Notes: a model not told the origin generated them from the sequence alone. A DNA stretch of 64,000 bases from Thiofilum flexile DSM 14609 (GCF_000380185.1 NZ_KB904746.1:62001-126000), one strand, 5' to 3'. Shown: positions 34,695 to 45,505, counted from the first letter of the stretch. Made by a program: numbers and translations.

Positions 34695-37676
34695 TAAAGG
34701 ACGCTGATCTAATAACATCCGTAATCCCGATGTAATGATATAATTCATATTCTTACCGGGATTATTCTGATGCGTCACAATCGCACTCATGAGGGTATTG
34801 GTGTCATTATCGGGCCCAGAGAATAAGGTAATACCATTCATATCATAATCGGCAATATTATACTGCGAGATTTTATAATTCAGGCTAGACGTCTTATTCT
34901 CCCCCATCCGTAGCACTTGCTCTAGAATAGTATTCATATCATTACCCGGCCCACTGACAATAATACGACCATCTTGATTACCATCACCAGCGGACAACAT
35001 ACTGCGATTATTTTGAATAATCTGTGTATGCGCCTCTCCACTCAGATTCAATGCCGTGTCGGTGAAGTCTAAAGAGCTGACCGTGCCAGATAACCATACC
35101 GCTGGTTTGGTCACAATCGCAGCATGATTACGATGCCGTACCACCACATAGTAATACCCCTCTGGCAGTGGCGCGATTCTTAAGGTCGTGCTCGCGGTGA
35201 TAGGATCAATCACATCTCCATTACGTAATACTAAAGCCGCACGATGCGAGACTAACGTTGCTTGCTCATCAGCTTTTCTAAACTCTAATAATACCCAGTC
35301 AACTGGCGCACTCGCATCAGTACGTTGTAATAAACTAGGGTCTAGGGCTTCTGTCCCTTCATACATACTATTGAGAATCGAACCATAGGGTTGCTTAAGT
35401 GGTATTAAGCCTAAGCGCCGTAAATCATCACGCATCAAATTAGTATTTGCATCATAAGCCCCTTGCAGCAGTACTCTAATCTGCATGGTAGCAGTGGGAA
35501 TATTCACGCGAATACTGACGGGTTGTGTCGCGGTAGCGCCCTGACGGTCGGTTACTACGGCGGTCATTTGATACAGATTATTCTTATCCGCATCTAAAGG
35601 CTGATAATAATCAGGGGCGGATTTAAAGGTAATAACCCCATTCGCATCAACCGTAAAAAGGGCTGCATCCGCACCCGTTAAGGTATAGGTCAAACCATTA
35701 TTCTCAGCATCCCGATCATCGCTCGCATATAAGTCCGTCAGAACACCCTTATAACCCGACATAAATTCCAGATCTGGGACAGCATTCATAACTGGAGCAC
35801 GATTGCAGGCATCAAGTTGCGTGCTCACACTCGCTCCGTAATTAGAGACAAGCTGATTCGTCACCATCTTTGAACTAGTCTGACAGGTTAAGGTGCTGTG
35901 ATAGCAAAACTGTGGCTTTTGATCACTGGTATACAATAAGGCAATTTTAGGCGGCACCCCATCACGCCAAGGAACAGTATCAACCGCCTCTCCTTGAGTC
36001 ACTAACTCCAGACGATCAATCGCGGCGGAAATAAATGAAATATCCATTTCACCACTAGTATTGACGGCTTCCGTATCCCCAATCAATACAGCGCCTGTTC
36101 TGGCATTGAGTACTTTGATTTTTAAGGAATTAAACTCCGCACCAGCGGCTAGATTAGCATCTAAGATTTTAATTTTATCCCAACGTGCCGCAGAGCCTGT
36201 GTCTGCACAACTAGCGGGACTGAGACTAACCTGCATAACGCCCGATATCCGTCTACAAGGACTAACGCCGGTTTCGATATCCCAAGACAATAAAGTGCCC
36301 TCATCCCCAAAGGAATACGCGCAACTACCCTCAGCCGCTAAACCATAGGGCAAACCTGACACCCCTTGTCCGATAACTCCATTACTAAAAGCGGCCCCGG
36401 TACAAGGTGCAGACGTTGCCCAATCCCAACAACCCAGACTGTTTTCAGGATACATTTGCGGAAAGAGCACGCGCGAACCGTAGTAAACCTCATTTTGGGC
36501 ATTAACCCCTGCCTGCACAGCATGCACCGCCGCGACTGGAACAGTGGTTGGCTGACTACCATTGAGATTATAACAAAGTGCATTTTGCTTATAGCCTGCG
36601 GCACACACCCCTGTTATCTGTCCACTAGCATTTAAACGTTTAAAAATACTGGTATAGCTGGCGGTGGTATTGAGCGGGTTTTGTACCCAATCGGAGCATT
36701 TACTAGCTGTATCCGCGTCAAAACAGGCTAGCTTTCCCTCGGTATTAGCGGCATAGATACGTGAGTTAATTACTAATAAATCATTACCGAATTCCCACCA
36801 GGTCTTAGAGTCGAGGGCATTCATACCCATAACGACCGGATTAAAACCTGCACAACGTTTTAAACCTAGCTGTGGATCATAGCAATCCATCATACCATTA
36901 CGAGTCCAGACATAGAGCTTATTATTTACCTCAACCGGCCCTACATAGCCCCCACCTTCGACTACAGGGCTGTTACCACAATTATTATTGGTTTCAGTAT
37001 CCCAGCAATAGATCTTTCCCACCTGTCCATAAGAGCTTCCCCCGGAATCATCACCAATATATAGCCGTAAGCCCTTACGCACTATCATAGGAGAGATACC
37101 ATTAGCCGCCCCTAAGTTTCTCGGATAGCTAGGGCAAGCGGCACGAGTATTGAGGTCATAACACCATAAAACAGCATTCGCCAAATGATGATGAACCCCC
37201 ATAATCTTGCCATTTGGCATTAATACCGGCGCAAAACCATCCCCACCGCCATCCATTTTGACACCACCCACTAAGGGCAAAGACAACAGACGCGCCTCAC
37301 CCTCACCATTGGGTAATACATAGGGATTAGTTAACTTAATGGTATTAATGCCTGCAATAGAGCCATCATAACCATAGCTTTGCCCTTTATCCGTGGAATA
37401 GGCAATAGACCATTCAGCAGGAATCTTTAAACTATTGGGAACTAAGGTATGCCCGCCCTCCATACTATCAATCAACACAACATTGCTAAGGATTTGTGTT
37501 GATTGATTTTGGTAATTTATAATCCACTGCATATCAGAAGTTGAACTATTCACCGAGATAAGCTGACCTTGTTTGATCAGTACATCTGAATTAGCCAGCG
37601 CTAATGGGGCATATCCCATGATGAAAAAAATAATAAAGACGCAATACCCTAAACCGCAACGCAACACACACAGCAT
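34668..37676 (-). CDS. Large exported protein with propeller-like, cadherin-like and dockerin-like parts
   Basis: Protein of 1002 residues with a signal peptide (GYCVFIIFFIMGYAPLALA). Residues about 30-120 resemble a DUF11-like beta domain (NYQNQSTQILSNVVLIDSM). From about 130 to 480 there are propeller-like repeats with Cys pairs, such as KIYCWDTETNNNCG and KLACFDADTASKCSDW. A cadherin-like domain spans about 620-730 (VPDLEFMSGYKG, LYASDDRDAENNGLTYTLTG). Near the end are two Ca-binding dockerin-like segments, GDGNQDGRIIVSGPGNDMNT and YDMNGITLFSGPDNDTNTLM. Likely outer surface or secreted; function unknown. Confidence 0.85.
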   Translation of the reverse strand: MLCVLRCGLGYCVFIIFFIMGYAPLALANSDVLIKQGQLISVNSSTSDMQWIINYQNQSTQILSNVVLIDSMEGGHTLVPNSLKIPAEWSIAYSTDKGQSYGYDGSIAGINTIKLTNPYVLPNGEGEARLLSLPLVGGVKMDGGGDGFAPVLMPNGKIMGVHHHLANAVLWCYDLNTRAACPSYPRNLGAANGISPMIVRKGLRLYIGDDSGGSSYGQVGKIYCWDTETNNNCGNSPVVEGGGYVGPVEVNNKLYVWTRNGMMDCYDPQLGLKRCAGFNPVVMGMNALDSKTWWEFGNDLLVINSRIYAANTEGKLACFDADTASKCSDWVQNPLNTTASYTSIFKRLNASGQITGVCAAGYKQNALCYNLNGSQPTTVPVAAVHAVQAGVNAQNEVYYGSRVLFPQMYPENSLGCWDWATSAPCTGAAFSNGVIGQGVSGLPYGLAAEGSCAYSFGDEGTLLSWDIETGVSPCRRISGVMQVSLSPASCADTGSAARWDKIKILDANLAAGAEFNSLKIKVLNARTGAVLIGDTEAVNTSGEMDISFISAAIDRLELVTQGEAVDTVPWRDGVPPKIALLYTSDQKPQFCYHSTLTCQTSSKMVTNQLVSNYGASVSTQLDACNRAPVMNAVPDLEFMSGYKGVLTDLYASDDRDAENNGLTYTLTGADAALFTVDANGVITFKSAPDYYQPLDADKNNLYQMTAVVTDRQGATATQPVSIRVNIPTATMQIRVLLQGAYDANTNLMRDDLRRLGLIPLKQPYGSILNSMYEGTEALDPSLLQRTDASAPVDWVLLEFRKADEQATLVSHRAALVLRNGDVIDPITASTTLRIAPLPEGYYYVVVRHRNHAAIVTKPAVWLSGTVSSLDFTDTALNLSGEAHTQIIQNNRSMLSAGDGNQDGRIIVSGPGNDMNTILEQVLRMGENKTSSLNYKISQYNIADYDMNGITLFSGPDNDTNTLMSAIVTHQNNPGKNMNYIITSGLRMLLDQRPLSPYPTQKQ

Positions 37677-37947
37677 AAGCAGCCCTACTCTTATAATTTT
37701 GTTATTAATCTAGGCTTTAGACGATTTTTCTATTATAGCTATTAGTTTAATTGATCACAAGGTGATTAATTACTAGCCTCTATCATCGGTATTGACTCAT
37801 AATTACAAGCGCTATGAGACTAGCTTGGACGGCGTAAAATCCCCTAGCGGTGTTAATTGCTTTGCGAAAAAGTTAAGGTATTAACCTCACTTTTCATAAG
37901 CCCAAAAGGTGACTAGATACTTTTTGTATCTAATCAACCCTATTCGC

Positions 37948-38607
37948 TTAAGCAGTATAAACCTGTGTACCCGTCTCACTCCCTAAAATCAATACATCCG
38001 CAGGACGATGAGCAAACAGCCCCACTGTGACTACACCGGGGATTTGATTAATTAAGGTTTCTAGCTCAAGCGGATTCAAAATCTCTAAGCCACTGACATC
38101 CAGAATCAGATTACCATTATCAGTCGTAAAGCCTGTACGTAATGCGGGTTGCCCACCCAACTTAACTAGCTGCCGCCCGACAAAAGAACGTGCCATCGGT
38201 ATCACTTCGACAGGGAGCGGAAATTTACCTAACACTGGAACTAATTTAGTGTAATCGGCAATACAAATAAACTTCTCACTCGCCCCCACCACGATCTTTT
38301 CGCGGGTTAAAGCCCCACCGCCGCCTTTGATTAAATGCAGGTGCTTAGTCGCCTCATCCGCTCCATCGACATAAATAGCCAACTGCCCTACATCGTTTAA
38401 ATCTAATACCGGGATATTATGCTTTTTCAAGCGTTCGGCTGTTGCTACAGAACTCGCCACTGCTCCATCAATTTTGCCCTTTACCCGCGCCAAAGCATCA
38501 ATAAAATGATTCGCAGTCGATCCAGTGCCCACGCCCACAATCATTTCAAAATCAATATAATCTAGCGCTGCCTCCGCCGCTGCTTTTTTCATGTCGTCTT
38601 GAGTCAT
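37948..38607 (-). CDS. rpiA: Ribose-5-phosphate isomerase A
   Basis: Interconverts ribose-5-phosphate and ribulose-5-phosphate in the pentose phosphate pathway. 219 residues from the ATG at 38607, where [15 protein letters not shown] matches the E. coli start; GGAGG precedes it. [16 protein letters not shown] near 24, [20 protein letters not shown] near 80 (catalytic Asp and Lys) and [11 protein letters not shown] near 115 are conserved. Diverges from ilvA. Confidence 0.97.
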   Translation of the reverse strand: MTQDDMKKAAAEAALDYIDFEMIVGVGTGSTANHFIDALARVKGKIDGAVASSVATAERLKKHNIPVLDLNDVGQLAIYVDGADEATKHLHLIKGGGGALTREKIVVGASEKFICIADYTKLVPVLGKFPLPVEVIPMARSFVGRQLVKLGGQPALRTGFTTDNGNLILDVSGLEILNPLELETLINQIPGVVTVGLFAHRPADVLILGSETGTQVYTA

Positions 38608-38711
38608 CCTATCCTCCGTCATCTCGCTACAGTAAACAAAGCTCACGATCATATCAGTTCGACCTAGTTTGCCCTATACTACCGGGCTACTATAAATTAG
38701 CTATTTGTGCC

Positions 38712-40226
38712 ATGAATAAATCACTGTTAGAGCGCATCCTAAAAGCACGTGTCTATGATGTCGCCAAAAAAACCTCGCTAGATTATGCCCCTAATCTAAG
38801 CCAACGCTTAAATAATCAGGTCTATCTCAAACGTGAAGATAAGCAGCCGGTGTTTTCCTTTAAATTACGCGGTGCATTTAACAAAATTCACCAACTCACT
38901 CCCGAAGAACGCGCACGCGGGGTGGTAACTGCCTCGGCGGGTAATCACGCTCAGGGTGTGGCGTTCTCAGGAAACAAACTAGGCATTAAAACCACGATTG
39001 TTATGCCTAAAATTACGCCTGATATTAAGGTCAATAATGTGAAAGCCTTAGGCGGACATGCTATTTTACATGGTAATAATTTTGATGAAGCCTATGCATA
39101 TGCGCGTGAACTAGAGCGCTCTGAAGGTATGACCTTTGTTCATCCTTTTGATGACTTAGATGTGATTGCTGGGCAAGGCACGGTGGCTATAGAAATCCTC
39201 CATCAGCATCCTGAACCCATCGATGCCGTATTCATGGCAGTAGGCGGAGGGGGATTAGTGGCGGGTGTGGGCAATTATATTAAATACCTCTACCCTAACA
39301 CTAAGATTATCGCGGTAGAACATGAAGAAGCTCCTACCTTATATACTTCACTCCAAGCCGGTCAACGTACTCAACTCGATCAAGTAGGCACCTTTGCAGA
39401 TGGCGCTGCAGTTAAGTTAATTGGGGAACAAACCTTTGAACTCGCCCGTGATGTGGTTGATGAGGTCATATTGGTCAACACGGACGAAACCTGTGCGGCG
39501 ATTAAAGATATCTTTGAAGCTACACGTGCTGTGTTAGAGCCTGCGGGGGCTTTAGGAGTGGCGGGACTCAAAAAATATGTTGCCACTCATCACTGTAAAG
39601 ATCAGCAGTTAATCGCTATCTGTAGTGGTGCCAATATTAGCTTTGATCGTTTGCGCCATGTTGCCGAACGTGCCGAGCTGGGTGAAGGACGAGAAATACT
39701 TCTAGCTGTCACGATTCCAGAGCGTCCGGGGAGTTTTAGGCAATTTTGCGAGGCGATTGCTAATCGCGCGGTGACTGAGTTTAACTACCGTTATGCCGAT
39801 GCACGTCAGGCTCAAGTCTTTGCCGGTATTAAGATTTCTGGTGGTAAAACGGAGCGCCAAGAACTCATCACTAAGCTACAGGATCAATTTGGTCAAGTGA
39901 TTGACCTCACCGACAATGAAGTGGCCAAAGTTCATTTACGCTACATGGTCGGGGGACATGCTCAAGGCCTAGCAGACGAACATTTATATCGCTTTATGTT
40001 TCCAGAACGTCCGGGGGCTTTACTGCATTTTCTGACGAGTATGAGTGCGGGTTGGAATATTAGCCTATTTCATTATCGCAATCATGGCTCTGATTTTGGG
40101 CGCGTCTTAGTAGGGATTCAGGTGCCTAAACAAGATCAAGTGGAGTTTCAAGCCTTTTTAGCTAATTTAGGCTATGACTATTGGGATGAAACCAACAATC
40201 CCGCCTATCATGCTTTTTTAAGCTAA
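38712..40226 (+). CDS. ilvA: Threonine ammonia-lyase, biosynthetic
   Basis: Deaminates threonine to 2-oxobutanoate, committed step of isoleucine synthesis. PLP lysine K51 lies in VFSFKLRGAFNK, the phosphate loop is GGGGLVAGV near 177. Two ACT-like regulatory domains fill about 325-500 (IPERPGSFRQFCEAI, then FPERPGALLHFLTSM), the biosynthetic form inhibited by isoleucine. 504 residues. ilvD is elsewhere in the window (52384). Confidence 0.97.
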   Translation: MNKSLLERILKARVYDVAKKTSLDYAPNLSQRLNNQVYLKREDKQPVFSFKLRGAFNKIHQLTPEERARGVVTASAGNHAQGVAFSGNKLGIKTTIVMPKITPDIKVNNVKALGGHAILHGNNFDEAYAYARELERSEGMTFVHPFDDLDVIAGQGTVAIEILHQHPEPIDAVFMAVGGGGLVAGVGNYIKYLYPNTKIIAVEHEEAPTLYTSLQAGQRTQLDQVGTFADGAAVKLIGEQTFELARDVVDEVILVNTDETCAAIKDIFEATRAVLEPAGALGVAGLKKYVATHHCKDQQLIAICSGANISFDRLRHVAERAELGEGREILLAVTIPERPGSFRQFCEAIANRAVTEFNYRYADARQAQVFAGIKISGGKTERQELITKLQDQFGQVIDLTDNEVAKVHLRYMVGGHAQGLADEHLYRFMFPERPGALLHFLTSMSAGWNISLFHYRNHGSDFGRVLVGIQVPKQDQVEFQAFLANLGYDYWDETNNPAYHAFLS

Positions 40227-40515
40227 TATCATTCTGAACTAAAAGCCTTGGCACATGAGCTTGTATCATGTGTCGAGAGCCTACCAATTATCGACTGTTT
40301 AGAGCGTCTGTCCTTTCCCCCCCTACATATTGTCTCCAACTAGTTTAGTCTACTAGGCACACTTAGATTGAATAGCTTGTTGTTAACGTCAGAGTACCCG
40401 ACTACTAATCTAATACAGTACTACTTACAACATCATGAGCCGGTAGCCTACTTATCTAGCGTTTCTAGCTGCAATCTAATCAATCCTTTACTCAGTAAAA
40501 CTAAGGAGTAACCTT

Positions 40516-41079
40516 ATGTCTCAAATTGCTTCAACGACCAGTGTAGTCACCCCAGTCACTACGGCCACTACCGATACCACTCGCTCTGCTCCCGTATCGA
40601 GTGAATTTATTCAACAACTGGCTAATTTGTTATTACAACTCATGCCTCAAGTACAAGCTAATGTAGCCCGTGATCAAGTAAGCCAAATTGGTAACGATAC
40701 TCAAGCAGGTACTACTGCGACTATCGCAACACCTACAGCACCACTAAGAAGCATGTCTGCTTCTAATACCCCGTCAGAAGCGTTACCCGTGTCTACCGCT
40801 TCAGCAACCCCTAGTAATACAACAGATGCTGCGCTGCCTACGCCTGTTGCATTATTAGCTGATGCTAATGAAGTGACTGCACCTCGTGTTGCAGCAGCTC
40901 GTCCAGTTGCCGATGCGGATGCACCGCTTGTTGATGGTGAAGCGGAAGCCAGTACTGCTGCAACCACTAACCTCGTTAATCCAACTATCGTACAGCAAAA
41001 CACTACAGCAGAAACTGAAGCGGCTATTGCACAAAACACCGCTAACCCACTCGAAACTTTAGTAGCTAGAGCCGATTAA
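40516..41079 (+). CDS. Thr/Ala-rich low-complexity protein
   Basis: Unrecognised 187-residue protein, rich in Thr, Ala, Ser and Val. An amphipathic helix EFIQQLANLLLQLMPQVQAN at about 30-49 is the only structured-looking part; the rest is probably disordered. TAAGGAGTAACC gives a good ribosome site. No signal peptide or membrane segment. Its composition recalls the linkers of the 28355 protein, and its helix recalls the small ORF at 15884. The 289 bases before it hold only its promoter, which I cannot define. Confidence 0.75.
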   Translation: MSQIASTTSVVTPVTTATTDTTRSAPVSSEFIQQLANLLLQLMPQVQANVARDQVSQIGNDTQAGTTATIATPTAPLRSMSASNTPSEALPVSTASATPSNTTDAALPTPVALLADANEVTAPRVAAARPVADADAPLVDGEAEASTAATTNLVNPTIVQQNTTAETEAAIAQNTANPLETLVARAD

Positions 41080-41108
41080 GCCTAAGGGCTTTCCCTATAG
41101 GGGCGTGT

Positions 41109-41804
41109 CTAAAATTCGTCACGCTCCTCATCGCTCAATACTCGCCACTCTCCCACTGCTAATTCATTATCTAAGCCTAGCCCCCCTATCTGCTCACGAT
41201 GCAAAGTAATCACTTGATTACCCACCGCTGCAAGCATACGTTTCACCTGATGATACATCCCCTCATAAATCGTCAAACGTAGCTGCTGCTCAGATACTAA
41301 AATCACCTGTGCAGGACTAGTAGGATGTTTTTCACCGTGTAATTGAATGCCCTGCCTTAATTGTTCAAGCGCCTCATCATTACAGGCCGCTGCTAGGGTA
41401 ACTAAATAAGTTTTACCAATCTGTTTACGAGGTGAGGCAATACGATGTGACCAATCCCCATCACTGCTCAACAGCAATAAGCCTGTGGTGTCTTTATCCA
41501 AACGCCCCACGACATGCAAGGTATGTTTATGCGGATGTTGAATTAAATCCAATACAGTCCGCTGATGGGGATCGGTAGTTGCACTCACTACCCCCGCAGG
41601 TTTGTTCAGCATTAAATAAAGTGGTTGCGGTAAAGTAAGCAGAGTTTGCTCTAATTTAATTGGATCATGCGGTTTAATATGTTGGCTGGGATTTTTCAAT
41701 AGCTGCTCATGTAAGGTCAAAGCACCTTGTCGAATCAGACTTTGAGCGTGTGAGCGTGATATCCCCATAGCCTGACTGACAAATTGATCCAAACGCATAG
41801 CCAC
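41109..41804 (-). CDS. rsuA: 16S rRNA pseudouridine synthase, RsuA family
   Basis: Protein of 231 residues with an N-terminal S4 domain (MAMRLDQFVSQAMGISRSHA) and the synthase core VGRLDKDTTGLLLLSSDGDW, which holds the catalytic Asp. MYHQVKRMLAAVGNQVITLH is the RsuA type of motif (E. coli target is U516 of 16S rRNA). The paralogue rluB is at 19813. Confidence 0.92.
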   Translation of the reverse strand: MAMRLDQFVSQAMGISRSHAQSLIRQGALTLHEQLLKNPSQHIKPHDPIKLEQTLLTLPQPLYLMLNKPAGVVSATTDPHQRTVLDLIQHPHKHTLHVVGRLDKDTTGLLLLSSDGDWSHRIASPRKQIGKTYLVTLAAACNDEALEQLRQGIQLHGEKHPTSPAQVILVSEQQLRLTIYEGMYHQVKRMLAAVGNQVITLHREQIGGLGLDNELAVGEWRVLSDEERDEF

Positions 41805-41854
41805 CTCAACCTAAATAGAATGCACCACCATAATAAAAAGTTAGGACTAGAACA

Positions 41855-43120
41855 ATGCTCATTTCAGACTATCTCCGTATTTTAGCGACTCATGATGGTT
41901 CAGATTTATATCTAACGGTAGGTGCGCCTCCGGCTGCTAAATTCCAAGGTGCCTTAAAACTTATTGCTAAAAACACGCTGACTCCTGAGGATCTCAAAAA
42001 TATTGCCTATGAGGTTATGAATGAAGAGCAACGTAGTCAATTTGAGCACAAACCTGAGATGAATCTAGCCTTGCATGAGGAAGGCATAGGGCGCTTTCGG
42101 GTTAATATTTTTAAGCAACGCCACCATATTGCCATGGTGATTCGTTATATTCGCACCGACATTCCCTCTATAGCCACCTTGGGGCTGCCCCCGATTTTAA
42201 AAGATATTATTTGCGACAAACGCGGCTTAATCTTATTTGTCGGGGGTACAGGCTCCGGTAAATCCACCTCACTTGCAGCACTGATCGACCATCGTAATCA
42301 AACGACTAGTGGGCATATTATTACTATTGAAGATCCGATTGAGTTTGTGCATAGCCATAAGCGCTGCATCGTTAATCAGCGCGAAGTGGGGGTCGATACG
42401 GATAGTTATGAAGATGCTCTGAAAAATACCCTCCGCCAAGCGCCGGATGTGATTCTCATTGGCGAGATCCGAAGTCGAGAAACTATGGAACATGCCTTGG
42501 CTTTTGCTGAGACTGGACATCTATGTGTCTCCACACTACATGCTAATAACTCCAACCAAGCACTTGATCGTATTATTAACTTTTTCCCTGAAGAGCGCCG
42601 TCAGCAGCTTTTGATGGATTTATCACTGAATATTAAAGCCTTTGTTTCACAGCGCTTAGTGCCCTCAGCGAATGGTAAACGGGTCGCTGCGGTAGAAATT
42701 TTATTAGGCACCCCTATTGTGAAAGACCTAATTCTCAAAGGTGATATTCACTCGATCAAAGAGCAAATGGAAAAATCCGAAGAGTTAGGCATGCAAACCT
42801 TTGACTCGCACTTATTTAAACTATATAGCGCGGGCACTATTTCACTCGAAGAAGCGATTCGTAATGCGGACTCACCTAATAACTTAAAAGTTAAAATCAA
42901 TCTTGCTAATAGTGGTACCAATGCTAAACAAGAAACCATTATCCCTGAGGTAGTAGAACCCGCCGCCGAACCCGAAGCGAAAAAGCATAAGCCCATGATT
43001 GAAAATGGCATACTGAATCCGCTCAACCATCCGCTCTTTGAAAATATTACCTTAGAGCCGATGGATGATGATGAGGACGAACTAGAAATACTCGCCCTCA
43101 CCAAACCGAAACAGCCCTAG
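41855..43120 (+). CDS. pilU: Type IV pilus retraction ATPase PilU
   Basis: PilT-dependent retraction ATPase for twitching motility, 421 residues. N-terminal PAS-like domain, Walker A GGTGSGKST at 130-138, TIEDPIEFVH near 157 (Asp box), LIGEIRSRETMEHALAFAETGH near 202 (Walker B and His box). The KRCIVNQREVGVDTDSYEDAL stretch favours PilU over PilT. The tail after about residue 350 is longer than usual, acidic and Pro-rich. No pilT lies beside it in the window. Confidence 0.92.
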   Translation: MLISDYLRILATHDGSDLYLTVGAPPAAKFQGALKLIAKNTLTPEDLKNIAYEVMNEEQRSQFEHKPEMNLALHEEGIGRFRVNIFKQRHHIAMVIRYIRTDIPSIATLGLPPILKDIICDKRGLILFVGGTGSGKSTSLAALIDHRNQTTSGHIITIEDPIEFVHSHKRCIVNQREVGVDTDSYEDALKNTLRQAPDVILIGEIRSRETMEHALAFAETGHLCVSTLHANNSNQALDRIINFFPEERRQQLLMDLSLNIKAFVSQRLVPSANGKRVAAVEILLGTPIVKDLILKGDIHSIKEQMEKSEELGMQTFDSHLFKLYSAGTISLEEAIRNADSPNNLKVKINLANSGTNAKQETIIPEVVEPAAEPEAKKHKPMIENGILNPLNHPLFENITLEPMDDDEDELEILALTKPKQP

Positions 43121-43122
43121 AG

Positions 43123-44850
43123 CTACATCCGCTCTAAGACTTGAATACCTAGTAGGCTCAGCCCAGTACGGATGGTATCCGACCCCAATTGCGCCCAAAG
43201 TAAACGGCTTTGGCGCACAGCGGGGTTTACCCCTTCTTTTAAAATCGGGCAAGCTTCATAAAAACTCATAATATTACCCGCCAATTCATATAAATATTGG
43301 CATAAATAATTGGGTAAACCTTCGCGTCCGACATTTTCTAATACATCATTAAACTGCAAAATCCGCACCGCTAAGGCACGCTCAGCGGGTTCGGTAATGA
43401 GTAAAGTAGCATTTGCATCAATATGATCCGCCTTACGCAAAATACTGCGACTGCGGGCATAGGAATACTGCAAATAGGGGGCGGTATTCCCCTGCAGACT
43501 CAGCATAGTATCCCAATCAAATACATAATCAGAGAGACGATTCTTGGCTAAATCGGAGTATTTTACCGCACCGATTCCCACCGTTTTAGCGACTTGTTGC
43601 TGCTCCTCAGCACTTAAATCCATGCTTTTTTCTTTTACGATCACCAAAGCACGTTCTTCGGCTTCATCCAGTAGATCCGCTAATTTAATCGTATCACCAG
43701 AGCGGGTTTTAAACGGCTTACCATCACTTCCTAACATCGTTCCAAACGGCATATGCTCCAATGACATCTCAGGGCGAGCAAAGCCTGCTTGCCGCGCTAA
43801 AGCAAACATCTGTTGGAAATGCAGCGATTGACGCGCATCGACTAAATATAACACCCGATCAGCATGTAAGACCTCTGAGCGATACCAAATGGAGGCTAGA
43901 TCCGTCGTAGCATATAAATACCCACCATCCGCCTTTTGCACAATAATCGGCAATGGTTCGCCTTCTTTATTTTTAAAGCCTTCTAAAAATACCGTTTTCG
44001 CTCCATCGCTCTCACCTAATAAACCCCGCTCTGTTAAATACTCCACCACTTTCGGCAATTGGGGATTATAAGCACTCTCCGCCATGACATGCTCACGCTT
44101 TAACCCTACCCCTAGGCGCTCATACAACTCCTCACTATGACTCAACGAAATCTCGATAAATTGCTGCCATAGAGCCAAACATTCCGCATCGCCCGATTGC
44201 AGACGGACTACATAATTACGCGCTAGCTCATTAAATGCCGGTTCGCTATCAAAACGTACTTTAGCGGCACGATAGAAGTTCTCTAAATCTGCCAGCTCCA
44301 TCGATAACTCGGCACCAGAGCTTTGCAACTCCTTCATATGCGCGATCAGCATACCGAATTGCGTACCCCAATCCCCCACATGGTTTTGGCGGATGACCTC
44401 ATGCCCTAAGTACTCTAAAACACGCGCAATCGCATCGCCAATAATCGTGGAGCGCAAATGCCCCACATGCATTTCTTTGGCTAGATTAGGACTAGAGTAA
44501 TCAATAACAATTTTTTGCTTAGCTACAGTCGTGCTAGGCACTGTATTAGTTAATAGCGTCTGCGCTTGGCTCACTAAGTAATCATCTTTAAGATGAATAT
44601 TAATAAAACCAGGGCCTGCTACCTCTACTTTATCGGCATAGGGGCTTAAATCGACGGCCTCTAGCAAGCGGCTGGCTAGCTCGCGCGGATTGGTTTTTAA
44701 TTGTTTTGCGGCGGCCATGACCCCATTGGCTTGAAAGTCGCCAAACTCCACGCGTGTAGAGGGTTTAACTAAGGCGCTAATGGTAGCGGGTACACCTAAT
44801 TGGTGTAGACCTTGAGTAAGTTTTTCATCCAGTAACTGACGGATATTCAT
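43123..44850 (-). CDS. argS: Arginyl-tRNA synthetase
   Basis: Class I synthetase that charges tRNA-Arg, 575 residues. The N-terminal Add-1 domain is followed by the HIGH-like HVGHLRSTIIGDA near 127 after SSPNLAKEMH; DALR anticodon-binding domain at the end (LQGNTAPYLQYSYARSRSIL onward, finishing LLGIQVLERM). The expected length and blocks are complete. Its stop lies 2 bases from the end of the convergent pilU. Confidence 0.97.
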   Translation of the reverse strand: MNIRQLLDEKLTQGLHQLGVPATISALVKPSTRVEFGDFQANGVMAAAKQLKTNPRELASRLLEAVDLSPYADKVEVAGPGFINIHLKDDYLVSQAQTLLTNTVPSTTVAKQKIVIDYSSPNLAKEMHVGHLRSTIIGDAIARVLEYLGHEVIRQNHVGDWGTQFGMLIAHMKELQSSGAELSMELADLENFYRAAKVRFDSEPAFNELARNYVVRLQSGDAECLALWQQFIEISLSHSEELYERLGVGLKREHVMAESAYNPQLPKVVEYLTERGLLGESDGAKTVFLEGFKNKEGEPLPIIVQKADGGYLYATTDLASIWYRSEVLHADRVLYLVDARQSLHFQQMFALARQAGFARPEMSLEHMPFGTMLGSDGKPFKTRSGDTIKLADLLDEAEERALVIVKEKSMDLSAEEQQQVAKTVGIGAVKYSDLAKNRLSDYVFDWDTMLSLQGNTAPYLQYSYARSRSILRKADHIDANATLLITEPAERALAVRILQFNDVLENVGREGLPNYLCQYLYELAGNIMSFYEACPILKEGVNPAVRQSRLLWAQLGSDTIRTGLSLLGIQVLERM

Positions 44851-44919
44851 AATAGGAGGAGTCTTGCCAACTAAAAGGCAAGATTGTAAGCACGATCTGA
44901 CCTTAAATCCAAGTATTGC

Positions 44920-45450
44920 TTATTTGCTTAAACTAGCGGTGACAAAGGATAGGGTTTTATTATCGCCTTGAAGCTTGAGGCGCTTTTGCGTTACCTCATA
45001 AAAAGCCATCTTAGTGAGGTATTGCGACATTTCCATATCCGCTTGCATACGTTCAGCTTCACAGGCCATTTCCGTACTAGTACTTAAATCCGGCACTTTA
45101 AAGCTACCATCCGTCCCTAGTAACACTTCACCCCCTAAACGATTACAACCACCTGTTAAAGCTAGCTGATTTTTACCCAACATGAGGCGAATATGATTAG
45201 CCGGAATACCTGCTTTAAGACGGGCGGAGGGGAGCGCACTGCCCTCTTGTATTGTCACCAGCTTCCAAGGGGCTTTCGTTAAAGTCAGTAAGGCTGTCTC
45301 ACCGGCTAGGCTCGGCAAAGTGGTGGAGGTGGGGGTACTAGAGACAGAGCCGCAAGCTACCAAATAGAACGCGGCTAGATTTAATATGCCAACGTACTTT
45401 AGCGAGGAGAAGGTGAGCGGACTATTCACTTTGAACGACCTTTGTAGCAA
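44920..45450 (-). CDS. META-domain (HslJ-like) lipoprotein
   Basis: Protein of 176 residues with a lipobox-like LVAC at about 30-33 after a hydrophobic stretch (YVGILNLAAFY), so probably a lipoprotein. The META domain has GGCNRLGGEVLLGTDGSFKV near 101 and STEMACEAERMQADMEMSQYL near 125, the conserved CN and TxMAC pattern of HslJ-like proteins. Family members are linked to heat shock or envelope stress; precise role unknown. Confidence 0.88.
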   Translation of the reverse strand: MLQRSFKVNSPLTFSSLKYVGILNLAAFYLVACGSVSSTPTSTTLPSLAGETALLTLTKAPWKLVTIQEGSALPSARLKAGIPANHIRLMLGKNQLALTGGCNRLGGEVLLGTDGSFKVPDLSTSTEMACEAERMQADMEMSQYLTKMAFYEVTQKRLKLQGDNKTLSFVTASLSK

Positions 45451-45505
45451 AAAAATTTAATTTAGCTGGCCTACCCACCAACTTCAAGCACCATTATAAG
45501 AACGG

